Shown one piece after another: positions 16,889 through 28,409 of a DNA stretch of 64,000 nt; within the stretch, counting starts at the first letter, position 1, and each line of letters opens with the position of its first letter. A program made the translations under genes and the position numbers. The notes below the pieces were generated by a model. It was not told the origin of the DNA and searched no databases. It was given only the letters and a program-made list of their open reading frames with translations. Source of the stretch: Litorivicinus sp. (GTDB taxonomy: Bacteria > Pseudomonadota > Gammaproteobacteria > Pseudomonadales > Litorivicinaceae); contig JAGYKJ010000005.1 of assembly GCA_018401755.1 (NCBI GenBank), positions 124,001 through 188,000 on the forward strand. The letters are read 5' to 3'.

Positions 16889-17422
16889 TTATTGACGAGG
16901 TTGTCGATCCAGTCGTACCTGGATTTCCGACAGGCCCCAATCGGCCACTGTTTCAAAATAGGGCGCCAGCATTGAACGCTGATACCAGGCATCGTTCACC
17001 AAGGGCGTTAGGCTCAACAGTCCAATGCTGACGGTCGCAATCACAGACCCACGCGCCAAACCAAACACCATTCCCAGGACCCGATCTGTTGAGGACAGCC
17101 CGGTCGCATTGATCAGAGCACCCAGCAAAAACGCAATCAAGGCGCCAACCAATAAGGTGCCGATAAACAGAGCGGCAAAGGCAGCAATCCCGCGCATTAA
17201 GGCATCACTGATCATGGAGGCTAAGAGCGCATCCATCTCAGCATAAAATAGCCGTGCCACCACAAAGGCTGCCACCCAGGTGCCGAGACTCAGGGCCTCG
17301 CGCACAAACCCGCGTCCCAGACTCATGGCTGTGGACAGGGCGATTAATGCAACCAAAATCCAATCAAACCAGCTCAACCCAAACCCATTACTGGCTGCAG
17401 TCATGACCTGATCGGTATTCAT
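16889..17422 (-). CDS. cvpA: CvpA family membrane protein
   Basis: A 177-residue protein with four to five hydrophobic helices and the FDWILVALIALSTAMSLGRGFVREAL start typical of CvpA, first found as needed for colicin V production and now linked to envelope homeostasis. It sits between a SPOR-domain gene (4-nt overlap) and purF, as in E. coli and Pseudomonas. The exact role is unknown. Confidence 0.93.
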   Translation of the reverse strand: MNTDQVMTAASNGFGLSWFDWILVALIALSTAMSLGRGFVREALSLGTWVAAFVVARLFYAEMDALLASMISDALMRGIAAFAALFIGTLLVGALIAFLLGALINATGLSSTDRVLGMVFGLARGSVIATVSIGLLSLTPLVNDAWYQRSMLAPYFETVADWGLSEIQVRLDRQPRQ

Positions 17423-17940
17423 TGCGGTCCGTGCATCCGAACATCAAACCGCTGTAACAAGGGTGTCAATGACAAGGCTTTGGCCACCTCGGTGGCCACT
17501 GTCTGGGCGGCTGTTTGATCGACCCAGGGACCCATCAAGACGCGGTGAACATCCCCTTCGCTACGCACGTAGACCCGCCCCAGATCCAGTGCATCCACAC
17601 GCGTCTGCAGGGACTCTGCATTCGCCCGATCTTTGAAGGCGCCCAACTGGATCACATGCGATGCCAACACACCACCAATCGGTGCATTTAACCCCGCCTG
17701 GAGCGCGGCTTGTTGCTCCGCGAAAGGAGCCGTCATCGGCTCTCGAATAGCTGGCGGGTTCAGGACCACAGGTGCATCCTGGATCGGCCGCAGATCGGGT
17801 CCACGGCGCTCGATACCCTCAAACTCAGGGGTCAGGAGCCAGGGCAAAATCAGTGCAGCCAGTGCCAATAAGGCAACCGCACCTATCCACTGATTGCGGC
17901 GACGCTGTGTCTCGGGCGTATGTTCAGAGGAAGTCGTCAT
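17419..17940 (-). CDS. SPOR-domain inner-membrane protein (DedD-like)
   Basis: A 173-residue protein with a short cytoplasmic N-terminus, one membrane helix (about 17-32), a linker, and a C-terminal SPOR domain (HVIQLGAFKDRANAESL) that binds denuded septal peptidoglycan. This is the DedD layout, and the folC-dedD-cvpA-purF order supports it. It probably localises to the division site. It overlaps folC by 17 nt and cvpA by 4. Confidence 0.88.
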   Translation of the reverse strand: MTTSSEHTPETQRRRNQWIGAVALLALAALILPWLLTPEFEGIERRGPDLRPIQDAPVVLNPPAIREPMTAPFAEQQAALQAGLNAPIGGVLASHVIQLGAFKDRANAESLQTRVDALDLGRVYVRSEGDVHRVLMGPWVDQTAAQTVATEVAKALSLTPLLQRFDVRMHGPQ

Positions 17941-19153
17941 GGGTTAGGGCATCCGCCACCATCAAAAAAGATCCCAGCACCACCACAGCGTCATCGGCCT
18001 GTAACGCAGTTGGGAGTGCATCCATCGCAACCTGCAGTGTATCAAAACTCCGCCAGACCGTCCGCCCTTGTTGCGCTGCGTGCTGCGCCAGATTCGCGGC
18101 ACTTCGACCTCGCGGACCCGTCAATCCAACGACGATGAGATTGATATCGGCATCAATCGCCGCGAGCACACCAGACGCATCTTTATCTGCAAGCAGGCCG
18201 AGAATCACAAAGCGGTGCCCTAAGACAGGCAGCATCTGCCAACGTGTCATGACATACGCAACTGCCTGAGGGTTGTGCGCCACATCAAACCACCATCGCA
18301 CCCCACGTGGATCCGTCCTCAGAGTCATGCGACCTAGCAACGAGACACGCTGTAACGTCTCAACAGGATCGGAGACCGAAAGTCCCAAGGTTGATGCAGC
18401 AGCCAATGCCAACGCGGCAGAGGCCACTGGGATATCCAGCGCCGACAAGCACACCCGGTGTGGCCGGATCTCGACCTCAGAGCGTCCGTCGGGGTCTGTC
18501 ATCCAGTCCACCACGTGCAGCATCGCGCCACACTGTGCGGCGACCTCCATCAACGCAGGCGTGGCCGCCTGACGCACTGTCCATGCGGGTCGCTGAGCGC
18601 GCAAAATCCCAGCCTTTTCTCGGGCAATTGCCTCAATCGTCTCGCCCAAATAGGCTTGATGATCCAAGCCAATCTGGGTAATCACACTGACATCGGCGTC
18701 GAGTATATTCACCGCATCCAGGCGGCCACCAAGGCCCACTTCTAAAATCCAAAGATCCAAGTCAGATGCCGTAAAGATCACCAAAGCAGCCAGCGTGGTG
18801 AACTCAAAAAACGTGAGGAAAGTCTCGCCACGTGCGGCTTCGACCTGATCACAGGCTTGCGCCAAGACCGTCTCAGATACCTCGGCTCCATTGATCCGAA
18901 TCCGTTCCGTGAACCGACACAAATGCGGTGAGGTGTATTGGGCATAGCGAAGTCCAGAGGCCTGTGCCAGAGCTCCCAAGGCTTCCACGGTCGATCCCTT
19001 GCCATTGGTTCCAGCGATCGTGCACACCCGTGCCGGCTGAGGTCGAATGGGCAAGCGGGAGGCGACGACCTGAACACGATCGAGTCCCATCATGATCTGT
19101 TCGGGAGGCGTCAGCCGATTCAGGTCGGCTTCCCACTGAAGCCAGGTTTTCAA
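17924..19153 (-). CDS. folC: Dihydrofolate synthase / folylpolyglutamate synthase
   Basis: A 409-residue Mur-ligase family enzyme that adds glutamate to dihydropteroate and later to folates. The P-loop GTNGKGS is at 48-54 and the [16 protein letters not shown] segment follows. A TTG start at 19153 overlaps the accD stop (TTGA), the same coupling used elsewhere in this directon. Confidence 0.95.
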   Translation of the reverse strand: MKTWLQWEADLNRLTPPEQIMMGLDRVQVVASRLPIRPQPARVCTIAGTNGKGSTVEALGALAQASGLRYAQYTSPHLCRFTERIRINGAEVSETVLAQACDQVEAARGETFLTFFEFTTLAALVIFTASDLDLWILEVGLGGRLDAVNILDADVSVITQIGLDHQAYLGETIEAIAREKAGILRAQRPAWTVRQAATPALMEVAAQCGAMLHVVDWMTDPDGRSEVEIRPHRVCLSALDIPVASAALALAAASTLGLSVSDPVETLQRVSLLGRMTLRTDPRGVRWWFDVAHNPQAVAYVMTRWQMLPVLGHRFVILGLLADKDASGVLAAIDADINLIVVGLTGPRGRSAANLAQHAAQQGRTVWRSFDTLQVAMDALPTALQADDAVVVLGSFLMVADALTHDDFL

Positions 19154-20001
19154 TGGCTTAAGCGGGATAACACACGGGCGATGGTCTCGCGCATCTGTGG
19201 GCGAGCGACGATCATGTCCACGGTACCATGCGCGAGCAAGAACTCGGCCCGCTGAAATCCTTCAGGAAGCGTTTCCCGGACCGTCTGTTCAATCACTCTC
19301 GGCCCCGCAAAACCCACTAAGGCTTTCGGCTCCGCAATATTGACGTCTCCCAGCATTGCAAAACTGGCTGATACACCGCCGAACACGGGATCCGTCAGCA
19401 CTGAAATATAGGGCACACCGGCTTCCGCAAGACGCGCCAGGGCGGCAGAGGTTCGAGCCATCTGCATTAACGACAACAGCGCCTCCTGCATCCGAGCACC
19501 GCCAGACGCCGAAAAGCAAATCAGTGGGATCCGGGTCTCAAGCGCTTGCTCAGCGGCTCGCACAAACTTCTCCCCCACAACAGTGCCCATGGATCCACCC
19601 ATGAACTCAAATTCAAAGGCCAGCACGATCACGGGTCGACCTAAGACGGCACCGGTCATCGCAACCATCGCATCTTTTTCACCGGTGGCTTTTTGCGCCG
19701 CCACCAGCCGATCCCGATACTTTTTCAGATCACGAAACTTCAGCCGATCATCCGGCGCCAGCTCGGCGAAGAGTTCTGTGCCGGTTCCCTCATCTAAAAA
19801 CCCAGAAAGACGCGCTCTCGCGCCCAGACGACCATGGTGCCCACACTTCGGGCAGACCTTTTGATTGCGCTCAAGCTCGGGTTGATACAGCACTGCTTCG
19901 CAGGTGGGACACTTGGCCCAAAGGCCATCGGGGACCTGGGCCTTCCGCTCAGTTTTCGAGCGAACAACTGCAGGCACAATTTTATCGAGCCAATTACTCA
20001 C
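19150..20001 (-). CDS. accD: Acetyl-CoA carboxylase carboxyltransferase beta subunit
   Basis: A 283-residue subunit that with AccA transfers CO2 from biotin to acetyl-CoA, starting fatty-acid synthesis. The N-terminal zinc ribbon (Cys31, Cys34, Cys50, Cys53) and the crotonase-type core with SGGARMQE are present. It starts with GTG, overlaps trpA by 8 nt and folC by 4 nt. The accD-folC order is widespread in gammaproteobacteria. Confidence 0.97.
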   Translation of the reverse strand: MSNWLDKIVPAVVRSKTERKAQVPDGLWAKCPTCEAVLYQPELERNQKVCPKCGHHGRLGARARLSGFLDEGTGTELFAELAPDDRLKFRDLKKYRDRLVAAQKATGEKDAMVAMTGAVLGRPVIVLAFEFEFMGGSMGTVVGEKFVRAAEQALETRIPLICFSASGGARMQEALLSLMQMARTSAALARLAEAGVPYISVLTDPVFGGVSASFAMLGDVNIAEPKALVGFAGPRVIEQTVRETLPEGFQRAEFLLAHGTVDMIVARPQMRETIARVLSRLSH

Positions 20002-20815
20002 CAGAGACCTCCATGCGATCCATCGCCGCGCGCATCGGAGCCAACAGTGCAGTCAGGGCGCCAGGCACCGCGGCGGGCTGATCTTTGTGATCTTCCACCG
20101 CCTGCACCAAGATGGATCCCACAATCACCCCATCTGCCAAGCGACTGACCTCTGCGGCCTGCTGTGGTGTACGGATTCCGAAACCCACACAAATGGGTGC
20201 ATCCACCAATGCCCGGATCGCCGTGATTTTTGCAGAGACTTCATCTGTATTTAGTTGACTCGATCCGGTCACGCCGCGTAACGAGACATAATATAAGTAG
20301 CCGCTGGTTGCCCGACCAATCAAAGCCATCCGAGCGTCCGTGGTGGTCGGCGCTGCAAGATAAATCATATCCATCCCACAGTGACGCGCTTCAGCGACCA
20401 ATCCTTCTTCTTCTTCGGGGGGCATATCGACCACCAACAACCCATCCACGCCCGCTGCCTGCGCAGCCTGACAAAAGACTGCCTCACCCATCGCAATGAT
20501 TGGATTGAGGTAGCCCATCAACACCACTGGCGTGGTCTGATCGGTTTGCCGAAACACAGCCACCGCGTCCAGCACGCCCCGAAGTGTCATACCAGACGCA
20601 ATTGCGCGCTCAGCCCCACGCTGATTAACGGGACCATCTGCAAACGGATCTGAAAAGGGCATCCCCAGCTCAATCACGTCAGATCCCGCTGCGACCAGCG
20701 CTTGCATGATCTCAACGGTCATTTCCGGGACGGGATCTCCCGCCACAACATAGGGAATCAGGGCTTTTCGTCCGCGGGCCGCAAGCTCGGCCATTCGTGT
20801 AGCAATGCGACTCAT
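19994..20815 (-). CDS. trpA: Tryptophan synthase alpha subunit
   Basis: A 273-residue TIM barrel that splits indole-3-glycerol phosphate and channels indole to TrpB. The catalytic Glu49 and Asp60 ([16 protein letters not shown]) are at the same numbers as in the Salmonella enzyme. It follows trpB by 8 nt. Confidence 0.97.
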   Translation of the reverse strand: MSRIATRMAELAARGRKALIPYVVAGDPVPEMTVEIMQALVAAGSDVIELGMPFSDPFADGPVNQRGAERAIASGMTLRGVLDAVAVFRQTDQTTPVVLMGYLNPIIAMGEAVFCQAAQAAGVDGLLVVDMPPEEEEGLVAEARHCGMDMIYLAAPTTTDARMALIGRATSGYLYYVSLRGVTGSSQLNTDEVSAKITAIRALVDAPICVGFGIRTPQQAAEVSRLADGVIVGSILVQAVEDHKDQPAAVPGALTALLAPMRAAMDRMEVSGE

Positions 20816-20823
20816 GGGCTTCC

Positions 20824-22053
20824 TTACAGTGTAATGCCTTCCAACTTGGCAACCGTGAAAATATCTTTGTCTCCGCGACCGGACATATTACACACGACCA
20901 CTTGATCAGGCCGCATCGATGCCGCCAACGTCTTGGTATAGGCCAGCGCATGCGCGGTTTCCAAGGCAGGGATAATACCCTCAACTTCAGAGACTTCATG
21001 AAAGGCTGACAAGGCTTCGTCATCGGTGGCACCGACATACTGCGCCCGACCGATATCCTTTAAGAATGCATGCTCCGGACCAACCCCCGGATAATCAAGG
21101 CCTGCAGACACGGAATGGGTGTGCGAAATCTGACCATCCGCATTATCCATGATGTAGGTCTTAGCACCATGCAATACACCGGGACGCCCGACCGACAGGG
21201 GCGCCGCATGCTCGGTGGTGGACAGTCCACGACCGGCCGCCTCGACCCCAATCAAGGCCACTTCGGTGTCATTCAAGAAGGGGTAAAACAAACCCAGGGC
21301 ATTGGATCCACCACCCACACAGGCGACCAATGCATCCGGGAAGCGCCCAAACAAATCCTGTGACTGCCAACGCACTTCACGTCCAACCACAGCATTAAAA
21401 TCACGCACTATTTGTGGGTATGGCGCTGGGCCTGCCACGGTGCCAATGATGTAAAACGTGGATTCGACATTGGTGACCCAATCCCGCATCGCTTCGCTAA
21501 GCGCGTCCTTTAGGGTTCGCGAGCCCGATGTCACTGGCACCACCGTCGCACCCAGCAGTTTCATGCGGTAGACGTTCGGGGATTGCCGCTCCACGTCATC
21601 CGCACCCATGTAGACCACGCACTCAAGACCGAGTCGCGCCGCCACGGTCGCCGTCGCGACACCATGCTGGCCTGCACCCGTCTCAGCGATCACCCGCGGT
21701 TTGCCTGAATATTTGGCAAGCAATGCCTGACCAATGGTGTTATTCACCTTGTGCGCACCGGTGTGATTTAAATCTTCTCGTTTGAAATAAATTTGTGCCC
21801 CACCAATCGCATCAGACCACCGCTTGGCGTGATACAGCGGTGACGGACGTCCAACAAAGCTCGATAAATCTGCATCAAATTCTTGCTGAAATGCGGGGTC
21901 ATTTTTGAGGCTTTGATAACTCCGATCGAGTTCGGCCAGCGCCGCCATCAGAGTCTCAGACACATATCGCCCGCCATAGGGTCCAAAATGACCCCGTGCA
22001 TCAGGCTCATAGACCATATTTCGGAGTTCGGATTCACTTAGGGCTTGAGCCAT
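20824..22053 (-). CDS. trpB: Tryptophan synthase beta subunit
   Basis: A 409-residue PLP enzyme joining indole and serine to make tryptophan. The PLP lysine is Lys102 in TGAHKVNN and the phosphate-binding CVGGGSNA loop is present. It is of the common TrpB1 type that partners TrpA. The start overlaps the trpF end by 16 nt. No attenuator is visible, since the gene sits inside a continuous coding run. Confidence 0.97.
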   Translation of the reverse strand: MAQALSESELRNMVYEPDARGHFGPYGGRYVSETLMAALAELDRSYQSLKNDPAFQQEFDADLSSFVGRPSPLYHAKRWSDAIGGAQIYFKREDLNHTGAHKVNNTIGQALLAKYSGKPRVIAETGAGQHGVATATVAARLGLECVVYMGADDVERQSPNVYRMKLLGATVVPVTSGSRTLKDALSEAMRDWVTNVESTFYIIGTVAGPAPYPQIVRDFNAVVGREVRWQSQDLFGRFPDALVACVGGGSNALGLFYPFLNDTEVALIGVEAAGRGLSTTEHAAPLSVGRPGVLHGAKTYIMDNADGQISHTHSVSAGLDYPGVGPEHAFLKDIGRAQYVGATDDEALSAFHEVSEVEGIIPALETAHALAYTKTLAASMRPDQVVVCNMSGRGDKDIFTVAKLEGITL

Positions 22054-22673
22054 GTTTCATCTCGCTTTGTGTGACAGGCAGCTAAAAAGCGTCCCATCTT
22101 ATCAGGATCTTTCACGCCAGGCAGGGACTCAATGCCCCCACTGACATCCACTGCCCAAGGCGTGACTTGGGAAACAGCTGGACCGACATTCTCAGGTGTC
22201 AACCCGCCGGCCAGTATGATGGGCTGTGTCGTCTCTGGAACCAGGCTCCAGTCAAATTGTGCGCCAGTCCCGCCTGGAACACCGGGGCGGTACGCATCAA
22301 GCAACACACCCGATGCACTGGTATATGCTGGCATCCATTTTCCCAAATCCAAGGTCGGACGCACACGAAAGGCCTTAATATAGGGCAACCCCAACGCTTC
22401 GCAGGCCTCTGGAGTCTCGGTGCCATGCAATTGCACAAGATTCAGGCGAACAGCAGCCGCCACGTCACGGATCCACCCAGAATCCGCATCGACAAATAAT
22501 CCAACCCGCGTCACAAATGCCGGGATCCGCGCAGCCAGCGCGATCGCCGTCTCGACCGAGACACCACGAGGACTTTTCTCGTAGAACACCAAGCCGATGG
22601 CATCCACACCAAGCGAGACCGCGCAGTCCACATCCTCGGGGCGCGTCAATCCACAGAATTTTACACGGGTCAT
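22038..22673 (-). CDS. trpF: Phosphoribosylanthranilate isomerase
   Basis: A 211-residue TIM barrel for the third step of tryptophan synthesis. The catalytic Cys in [12 protein letters not shown] and the [10 protein letters not shown] phosphate-binding loop are conserved. It shares one base with the truA stop (TGATG). The trp genes trpE, G, D and C are not in the window, so the pathway is split. Confidence 0.96.
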   Translation of the reverse strand: MTRVKFCGLTRPEDVDCAVSLGVDAIGLVFYEKSPRGVSVETAIALAARIPAFVTRVGLFVDADSGWIRDVAAAVRLNLVQLHGTETPEACEALGLPYIKAFRVRPTLDLGKWMPAYTSASGVLLDAYRPGVPGGTGAQFDWSLVPETTQPIILAGGLTPENVGPAVSQVTPWAVDVSGGIESLPGVKDPDKMGRFLAACHTKRDETWLKP

Positions 22674-23491
22674 CAGGGCTCCACAGGCGCAGTATCAAGA
22701 ACGGAGGCCACCACCGGCGGAATCCGTACCGTCTCCTCGGAAGACAACAGGTCTCCATAGGTTGGTCCTAGAAAATACAGGCCTTGCGGGGGTGCTGTCA
22801 CGCCCCCTTGGGTCCGATCACCGCTGGCAAGCACGTCCCCGGCCCAAGAGACTGCCGCATCACCGGTACCAATGGCCAGTAACACACCCACGATCGTCCG
22901 CACCATATTCTGTAAGAACCCATCTGCCTCGACATGCACGGCGAGCAGCTGATCGTGTGCATGGATCCGTAACCGATGAATTGTTCGGACAGATGTCTTT
23001 GCTTGGCAATGGACTGATCGATACGCATTGAAATCATGCGTTCCGACTAAGGCCGTCGCCGCCTGCGCCATTCGATGCGGATCCAGCGAACGATGGGTCG
23101 GGGTGGCTGCATGTCGCAGAAGCGCACTGCGAAACGGCACTCGCCGAATCAAGTACACATATTGACGAGTCTGCGCCGAAAACCGCGCATGGAAACGCGC
23201 ATCCACTGGTCGCACCCAGGCTAGAGAGACATCCTCGGGCAACTGCGTATTGGTTCCCATTACCCAATTGTAGGGATCTCGCATCGCCTCAGTATCAAAA
23301 TGCACCACTTGTCCGCTGGCATGCACGCCCGCATCGGTGCGCCCTGCGCACACCACTGAGACCGGTTCAGCGGCAATCACAGCCAAGGCTTTTTCAACCA
23401 CAGACTGCACCGTATGGGGATCGTGACGCTGTGCTTGCCACCCATGGTAAGCAGTTCCATCGTACTCAATGCCTGCCGCCAATCGCATCAT
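22673..23491 (-). CDS. truA: tRNA pseudouridine(38-40) synthase
   Basis: A 272-residue enzyme that makes pseudouridine at tRNA positions 38-40. The catalytic Asp53 is in CAGRTDAGVHA. The ATG at 23491 is preferred over one at 23518 because it overlaps the fimV stop by 4 nt, the pattern of the region, and leaves the family N-terminus. fimV-truA-trpF is the Pseudomonas order. Confidence 0.95.
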   Translation of the reverse strand: MMRLAAGIEYDGTAYHGWQAQRHDPHTVQSVVEKALAVIAAEPVSVVCAGRTDAGVHASGQVVHFDTEAMRDPYNWVMGTNTQLPEDVSLAWVRPVDARFHARFSAQTRQYVYLIRRVPFRSALLRHAATPTHRSLDPHRMAQAATALVGTHDFNAYRSVHCQAKTSVRTIHRLRIHAHDQLLAVHVEADGFLQNMVRTIVGVLLAIGTGDAAVSWAGDVLASGDRTQGGVTAPPQGLYFLGPTYGDLLSSEETVRIPPVVASVLDTAPVEP

Positions 23492-25419
23492 GCGTTGGCG
23501 TGTAATTGGCTCAGCCAAGTGCTGGCCCGGGTGCGCGCCTCGCGATCTGGAGAGACGGCAACACGCTGGAGCAGCTCAATCGCCACTTCACGCATCCCCT
23601 TGTCCAAATAGGATTGCACCATTTCCAATTGTTGGCTGGCCAGGTCAGCCTCATCATCCGGATCATCCCCCCACTCGGGATGTTCGTTCAGTGCATCTGC
23701 AGAGAAGGCAGCTAACAAGGCCGCTTCATCTTCAAGACGATACAAGGACTCGGTTTTCTCCAAGGCATGCGGCTCAACCAACTTGCTTTGTACCGTGTCA
23801 ATGGCCATCGCCAACGGATCCTTTTGCACCGCCACCACACGCTCAGGAGAGACCGGTTGGATCGGCTGAGGTGGGGGCGCTGGACGACTCACCTCAGCAA
23901 CCCGTCGTGGCGAGGTTGCCGGGCTCGTGGTGCGCCAGATCAGCACCAAAATCAGAAAAGCGGCGCCAGCCAGTGCGCCTAGAATCTCCGGACGACGCAA
24001 CCACGCAACCCAAGTCGGCGTGGGATTCTCAATCACAGCCTCCGGTACGATTGCTGTCGAAAATGCACGCTCAGTGATCGAGGGTGTTGGTGGGGTTGTT
24101 ATGGTCTGAATCAATTCACTTATCTTGGCATCCACTTCGGTGAGCTTGGATTCAAGATCGGTGATCCGACTCACCAACACACCGTCCGAGGCGTCAGGGA
24201 TCTGCTCTGGCGGCGGCATCGCATTTTCCGCCGTCACTACTTCCGCACCAGACATGTCCTCCGTCATCGTGGAGGGCTCGAGCAGCGCCTCGGCAATCAC
24301 CTCAGAGGGTACCGTGGGCGCAGCAAGCGTGACTTCAGAGTCCACCGAGGGGGTGGATGGCAGGGTGTCGGATGGGCTTGGTGATTCAGGTACGCGCGTC
24401 TCTTCAACCAAGGACTCAGTCATCGGTCTATCCGCATCCACTGGCTCTGCAGGCGTTGTCGCATCCTCGGTGTTGGCCATCACAACCGCGGTGACTGGCG
24501 CAGACACTGGAGCACGAACCACGGGCTCCGGGACAAGGGTCACGGGTTCCACGGGCGTGGTTTGATCAGTCACGGATTGAACCGCATCACTCCTGCGAAA
24601 ATCTCGCTTTGGCGCCGCCATGTGGGCTTTAAAGACCCGGCTGGCTTCCTCAGGATTCATCGCCGCCATCCGCGCAATCGAGGGCACCGTTAATAGGCGA
24701 TCCTTCTCCAGCGCATTGACATTACCGTACTCAAAGGCCTCAGGGTTGTCCGCATACAGCGCCATCATGACCTGCTCCATGCTCAAGCCCTCGGGACGGA
24801 CACGCTCGGCGATACGCCACAGTGTCATTCCAGAGGTCACCCGAATGGACGCTGCTTGCACCGTGGATGCGGGATCCGCAACTGCTGCCATGGGGGCCAT
24901 GGATGCATCAGAGGTCGGCTCAGCAGGTGGCATCTCGGTCTCAGCGATCTCTGAAACGACACTGGGCTGTGTGGGCAACGCGATGGTGGGTTGCACCGCT
25001 GATTCGGGTGGCTCCAGACCAATCGAGGTGCTCGAACGCTGTGCTCGGGGAATCGCAACGGAGAGTGGGCGAAGTAATGCACCAACTGGGGAGTACACTT
25101 CGATCAAGGTGCTGAGACTTGCGGTCTCCCAAGGCTCTTTGGTGCTGATGACTAATTCCGCGCGACCTGCGCCCGTGGCGTTTACTCGGTAGCGTAAGCG
25201 CGTCAGTTCAGCCGCACGGGAGAGTCCGCGCTGATCAAAGGCTGCTTGGGGTGCAAGTAACGGGAAATAGGCTGTTTCTGTCCCAGGCGAAATGCCTGTC
25301 ATGGGAATGACGATTTGCAGCGGTTCCCCACGCACTGAAAGAACGCGGGGGCTGCCGAACTCGACGGCCCACAGACTGTGGCTGATGACCAACCCCAGAA
25401 GCAGGCCAAGCCATCTCAC
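23488..25419 (-). CDS. fimV: FimV-like type IV pilus / polar hub protein
   Basis: A 643-residue FimV. In order: N-terminal signal (LGLLLGLVISHSLWA), the FimV N-terminal domain, a LysM domain for peptidoglycan binding (TSGMTLWRIAERVRPEG), a long Pro/Glu/Thr-rich acidic linker, one membrane helix near residue 465-480 (ILGALAGAAFLILVLI), and a cytoplasmic end with the ASQQLEMVQSYLDKGMREVAIELLQ tetratricopeptide-like motif. GTG 25419 is chosen as start because it overlaps the usg1 stop (GTGA) and begins just before the signal. FimV organises polar type IV pili. It is shorter than the roughly 900-residue Pseudomonas protein. Confidence 0.9.
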   Translation of the reverse strand: MRWLGLLLGLVISHSLWAVEFGSPRVLSVRGEPLQIVIPMTGISPGTETAYFPLLAPQAAFDQRGLSRAAELTRLRYRVNATGAGRAELVISTKEPWETASLSTLIEVYSPVGALLRPLSVAIPRAQRSSTSIGLEPPESAVQPTIALPTQPSVVSEIAETEMPPAEPTSDASMAPMAAVADPASTVQAASIRVTSGMTLWRIAERVRPEGLSMEQVMMALYADNPEAFEYGNVNALEKDRLLTVPSIARMAAMNPEEASRVFKAHMAAPKRDFRRSDAVQSVTDQTTPVEPVTLVPEPVVRAPVSAPVTAVVMANTEDATTPAEPVDADRPMTESLVEETRVPESPSPSDTLPSTPSVDSEVTLAAPTVPSEVIAEALLEPSTMTEDMSGAEVVTAENAMPPPEQIPDASDGVLVSRITDLESKLTEVDAKISELIQTITTPPTPSITERAFSTAIVPEAVIENPTPTWVAWLRRPEILGALAGAAFLILVLIWRTTSPATSPRRVAEVSRPAPPPQPIQPVSPERVVAVQKDPLAMAIDTVQSKLVEPHALEKTESLYRLEDEAALLAAFSADALNEHPEWGDDPDDEADLASQQLEMVQSYLDKGMREVAIELLQRVAVSPDREARTRASTWLSQLHANA

Positions 25420-26216
25420 AGGTGTACTTCCTGCAGACCACACATCCAATCCACCATTGCCGGGACCCATACGCCATACTCGGTGTCTGCATAAACTTGC
25501 ACGTGTACCCAGGTCGGCGTCAAGACTCGCGTTGCCATTTGCCAACAGGCGACATCATCGGCCCGACCACGACTGGGTGCCGCAGCCAGACAGGCATCCA
25601 TGGCGGTATTGGATGCGGCCACCAGGGCATCCACCGTCGAGGCATCTGCCTCGATCCAAAGACTGGCGGTGGTGGTGTAAAACAAATCCGTCTGGTGCAC
25701 GGCCAGCGAAACCGCCTCTGGCCCAAGGCCCTGGGCGTGCATCACCCACTGCTCCAACTCAGCGCTGTCGCGGCGCAATTGATTAAACGCGAGACTCCCG
25801 CCAAAGGGCTCCGAATCGGGATCGCGCCCGTTGAACAGTTGACTCACCTGACCCGCAAGCGCCTCGACACCACCTGGCATCGCGATCGCAGGCTCAGTCA
25901 AGGCTCCGACGATCCCCCGAACCTGCACATCAGCCAGTACTCGCTGCACCAATGCCTTCGCCGGGCTAGGCAAGACATAGCACGGGGTCTCGGTGACTGT
26001 TGCACCTGCCAGATCAATGACGCCATCAAATTCTGCAGGATCGACCGTCTCGGGCAGTTGCACGATGAGGGTGTGACCAAATAAGCGTCTTGCTTCGCCC
26101 GCCACCTCCGGACCATCCGTCAGAACAAACACATCCTCGGCAAACCGCTGATCCAACGCAGCCATCCACGCATCACAGACGCTTTGGCCTGCCCCTGTGA
26201 CGAGCCAACGGTTCAT
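25416..26216 (-). CDS. Asd-like USG-1 family protein, non-catalytic
   Basis: A 266-residue homologue of aspartate-semialdehyde dehydrogenase that lies directly after asd (4-nt overlap) and before fimV, as in Pseudomonas (USG-1 locus). The dehydrogenase-like C-terminal domain is recognisable ([27 protein letters not shown]) but the nucleotide-binding N-terminus is poorly kept and the catalytic Cys motif of Asd is missing. It is most likely structural or regulatory, possibly for its neighbour FimV or Asd; no activity is known. Confidence 0.8.
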   Translation of the reverse strand: MNRWLVTGAGQSVCDAWMAALDQRFAEDVFVLTDGPEVAGEARRLFGHTLIVQLPETVDPAEFDGVIDLAGATVTETPCYVLPSPAKALVQRVLADVQVRGIVGALTEPAIAMPGGVEALAGQVSQLFNGRDPDSEPFGGSLAFNQLRRDSAELEQWVMHAQGLGPEAVSLAVHQTDLFYTTTASLWIEADASTVDALVAASNTAMDACLAAAPSRGRADDVACWQMATRVLTPTWVHVQVYADTEYGVWVPAMVDWMCGLQEVHL

Positions 26217-27322
26217 ACCCGCGCCTTCAGGATCTCAAGCATCCGCTTTAAGGGTTCCGCCGCGCCCCATAACAATTGATCGCCGACCGTAAACGCATTC
26301 ACAAAGGTGGGTCCTAAATTCATTTTCCGCACCCGGCCTACCGGCACACGCAAGGTGCCCGTGGTGGCTGCCGGCGTCAGTCGCGCCATGGATTCCGGCT
26401 TATCGTTGGGAATCAGATCTGTCCAAGGCGTGCCATTGGCTAGCACCGCTTCAATATCAGCCAGGGGTATCTCTTGTTTCAACTTAATCGTCAGTCCTTG
26501 TGAATGACAGCGCATCGCGCCGATCCGGACACAGGTTCCATCCACGGGGATGGGATGATCTGATAACCCCATGATTTTGTTACACTCGGCCATGGCCTTC
26601 CACTCTTCACGGCTCTGCCCATTGGGCAATGCGCTATCAATCCACGGCAGCAGACTACCCGCTAATGGATAGCCAAAATGAGTCACTGGGAGTTGCTCGC
26701 CACGCAAGCACTCGGTCACTTGGCGGTCAATTGCTAAAATCGCCGACGCGGGATTCGCCAAGTCAGTGGCGACCGAGGCGTGCAAAGCACCCATCTGCTG
26801 AATCAACTCACGCATCTGGCTGGCACCTGCTCCACTGGCGGCTTGATAGGTCATGGAGGTGATCCATTCCACCCACCCTTCCCGAATCAAGCTGCCCACC
26901 GCCATCAACATCAAACCCACCGTGCAGTTCGAGCCAATAAAGTCTTTCTGGCCCGCATCCAAAGCTGCATCAATCACCGGCCGATTGACCGGATCCAGTA
27001 CTAGAATCGTCTGCGGCTCCATCCGGAGAGTACTGGCCGCATCGATCCAATATCCCTGCCATCCTGTCGCACGCAGCGGTCCATAAACTGCCTTGGTGTA
27101 GTCGCCGCCTTGGCAGGTGATCAGGACATCACAGGCGGCTAATTGGGCGAGATCCATCGCATCCAATAGCGTCGCCTCGGCGCTTTCTGCAGGCGCCGCC
27201 TGGCCAACCTGGGAGGTTGAAAAAAATACCGGCTCAGTCCCCGCGAGAGTATTCTCTGCACGCATCCGCTCCATCAGGACAGAGCCAACCATGCCTCGCC
27301 AACCAATTAGTCCAACTCGCAT
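26213..27322 (-). CDS. asd: Aspartate-semialdehyde dehydrogenase
   Basis: A 369-residue enzyme reducing aspartyl phosphate to aspartate semialdehyde, precursor of lysine/diaminopimelate, methionine and threonine. The NADP motif GWRGMVG (7-13) and the catalytic Cys133 in GSNCTVGL are present. Size and motifs match the gammaproteobacterial Asd1. One base separates it from leuB. Confidence 0.97.
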   Translation of the reverse strand: MRVGLIGWRGMVGSVLMERMRAENTLAGTEPVFFSTSQVGQAAPAESAEATLLDAMDLAQLAACDVLITCQGGDYTKAVYGPLRATGWQGYWIDAASTLRMEPQTILVLDPVNRPVIDAALDAGQKDFIGSNCTVGLMLMAVGSLIREGWVEWITSMTYQAASGAGASQMRELIQQMGALHASVATDLANPASAILAIDRQVTECLRGEQLPVTHFGYPLAGSLLPWIDSALPNGQSREEWKAMAECNKIMGLSDHPIPVDGTCVRIGAMRCHSQGLTIKLKQEIPLADIEAVLANGTPWTDLIPNDKPESMARLTPAATTGTLRVPVGRVRKMNLGPTFVNAFTVGDQLLWGAAEPLKRMLEILKARV

Positions 27323-27323
27323 T

Positions 27324-28406
27324 TCATTGTCCTTCTAAGGAGGTCACAACCGCGTCACCCATGGCCTGACAGCCCACTATCCGCTCATCCACAGCCGCTG
27401 TCGCGATATCACGTGTGCGAAAGCCAGTCGCCAGCACATGCTGTACCGCGGTCTCTATTGCCGTTGCTGCCTCGCGATGATTGAAGGTATGCATCAACAT
27501 CATCGCCACCGATAAAATTGTGGCGAGCGGATTCGCGGTATCAGTTCCAGCGATATCCGGTGCAGACCCATGACAGGGCTCGTACAGACCTTGTTTGGCG
27601 CTGTTCAGACTGGCCGATGGCAACATCCCGATCGACCCCGTCAACATGGCTGCCGCATCACTCAAAATATCCCCAAACAGATTCCCGGTGACCACCACAT
27701 CAAACTGCTTCGGTGCGCGGACCAACTGCATTGCCGCGTTATCCACATACATGTGCGACAGTGTGACATCTGGATAGTCAGCAGCCAGCCGTGTCATCAC
27801 CTCACGCCACAACACCGTCACTTCCAGCACATTGGCTTTGTCCACCGAGCACAGACGCCCACCGCGGGCGCGCGCTGCATCAAAGGCAATGCGCCCAATC
27901 CGCTCGATCTCAGGCTCACTGTAGCGGTCAGTATTAAATCCAACACGCTGGCCAGGCGCACCTTCAATACCTCGTGGCTCACCAAAATAAATCCCGCCGA
28001 TCAATTCCCGGACAATCAAAATATCCAAGCCAGAGACCACCTCAGGCTTTAAGGTCGACGCATGCGCAAGCTCCGGATACAAGATCGCTGGCCGAAAATT
28101 AGCGAACAGCTCCATTCCAGCCCGGATCCGCAGTAACCCCTTTTCCGGACGCTGACTCATGGGCAGCCCATCCCAGGCGGGACCGCCGACCGCACCCAAC
28201 AGCACCGCATCCGCTGCCTTCGCTTGGGTCAAGGTCGTCTCAGGCAAGGGATCCCCGGTGGCATCAATCGCAGCGCCACCAATCAACGCCTCACTGTGGG
28301 TGAGTCCCAATCCGAACCGTGCATTCACCACATCCAGTACGCGCACCGCCTGTGCGACGATTTCAGGGCCAATGCCATCGCCCGGCAAAACAACAATGTG
28401 TCCCAT
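27324..28406 (-). CDS. leuB: 3-isopropylmalate dehydrogenase
   Basis: A 360-residue decarboxylating dehydrogenase of leucine synthesis. The [10 protein letters not shown] start, GAVGGP segment, and the [16 protein letters not shown]-binding region are all conserved. It follows leuD by 3 nt and precedes asd by 1 nt. Confidence 0.97.
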   Translation of the reverse strand: MGHIVVLPGDGIGPEIVAQAVRVLDVVNARFGLGLTHSEALIGGAAIDATGDPLPETTLTQAKAADAVLLGAVGGPAWDGLPMSQRPEKGLLRIRAGMELFANFRPAILYPELAHASTLKPEVVSGLDILIVRELIGGIYFGEPRGIEGAPGQRVGFNTDRYSEPEIERIGRIAFDAARARGGRLCSVDKANVLEVTVLWREVMTRLAADYPDVTLSHMYVDNAAMQLVRAPKQFDVVVTGNLFGDILSDAAAMLTGSIGMLPSASLNSAKQGLYEPCHGSAPDIAGTDTANPLATILSVAMMLMHTFNHREAATAIETAVQHVLATGFRTRDIATAAVDERIVGCQAMGDAVVTSLEGQ

Positions 28407-28409
28407 CGA

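Noticed and set aside
23469-24077. 202-residue plus-strand open frame over truA/fimV
   Set aside because: Pro/Arg/His-rich composition typical of antisense frames in GC-rich genes; the opposite strand has a well-supported FimV C-terminal domain.
24125-24565. 146-residue Ser/Thr/Val-rich open frame opposite fimV
   Set aside because: It is a shadow of the low-complexity Pro/Glu/Thr linker of FimV on the other strand and has no family signature.
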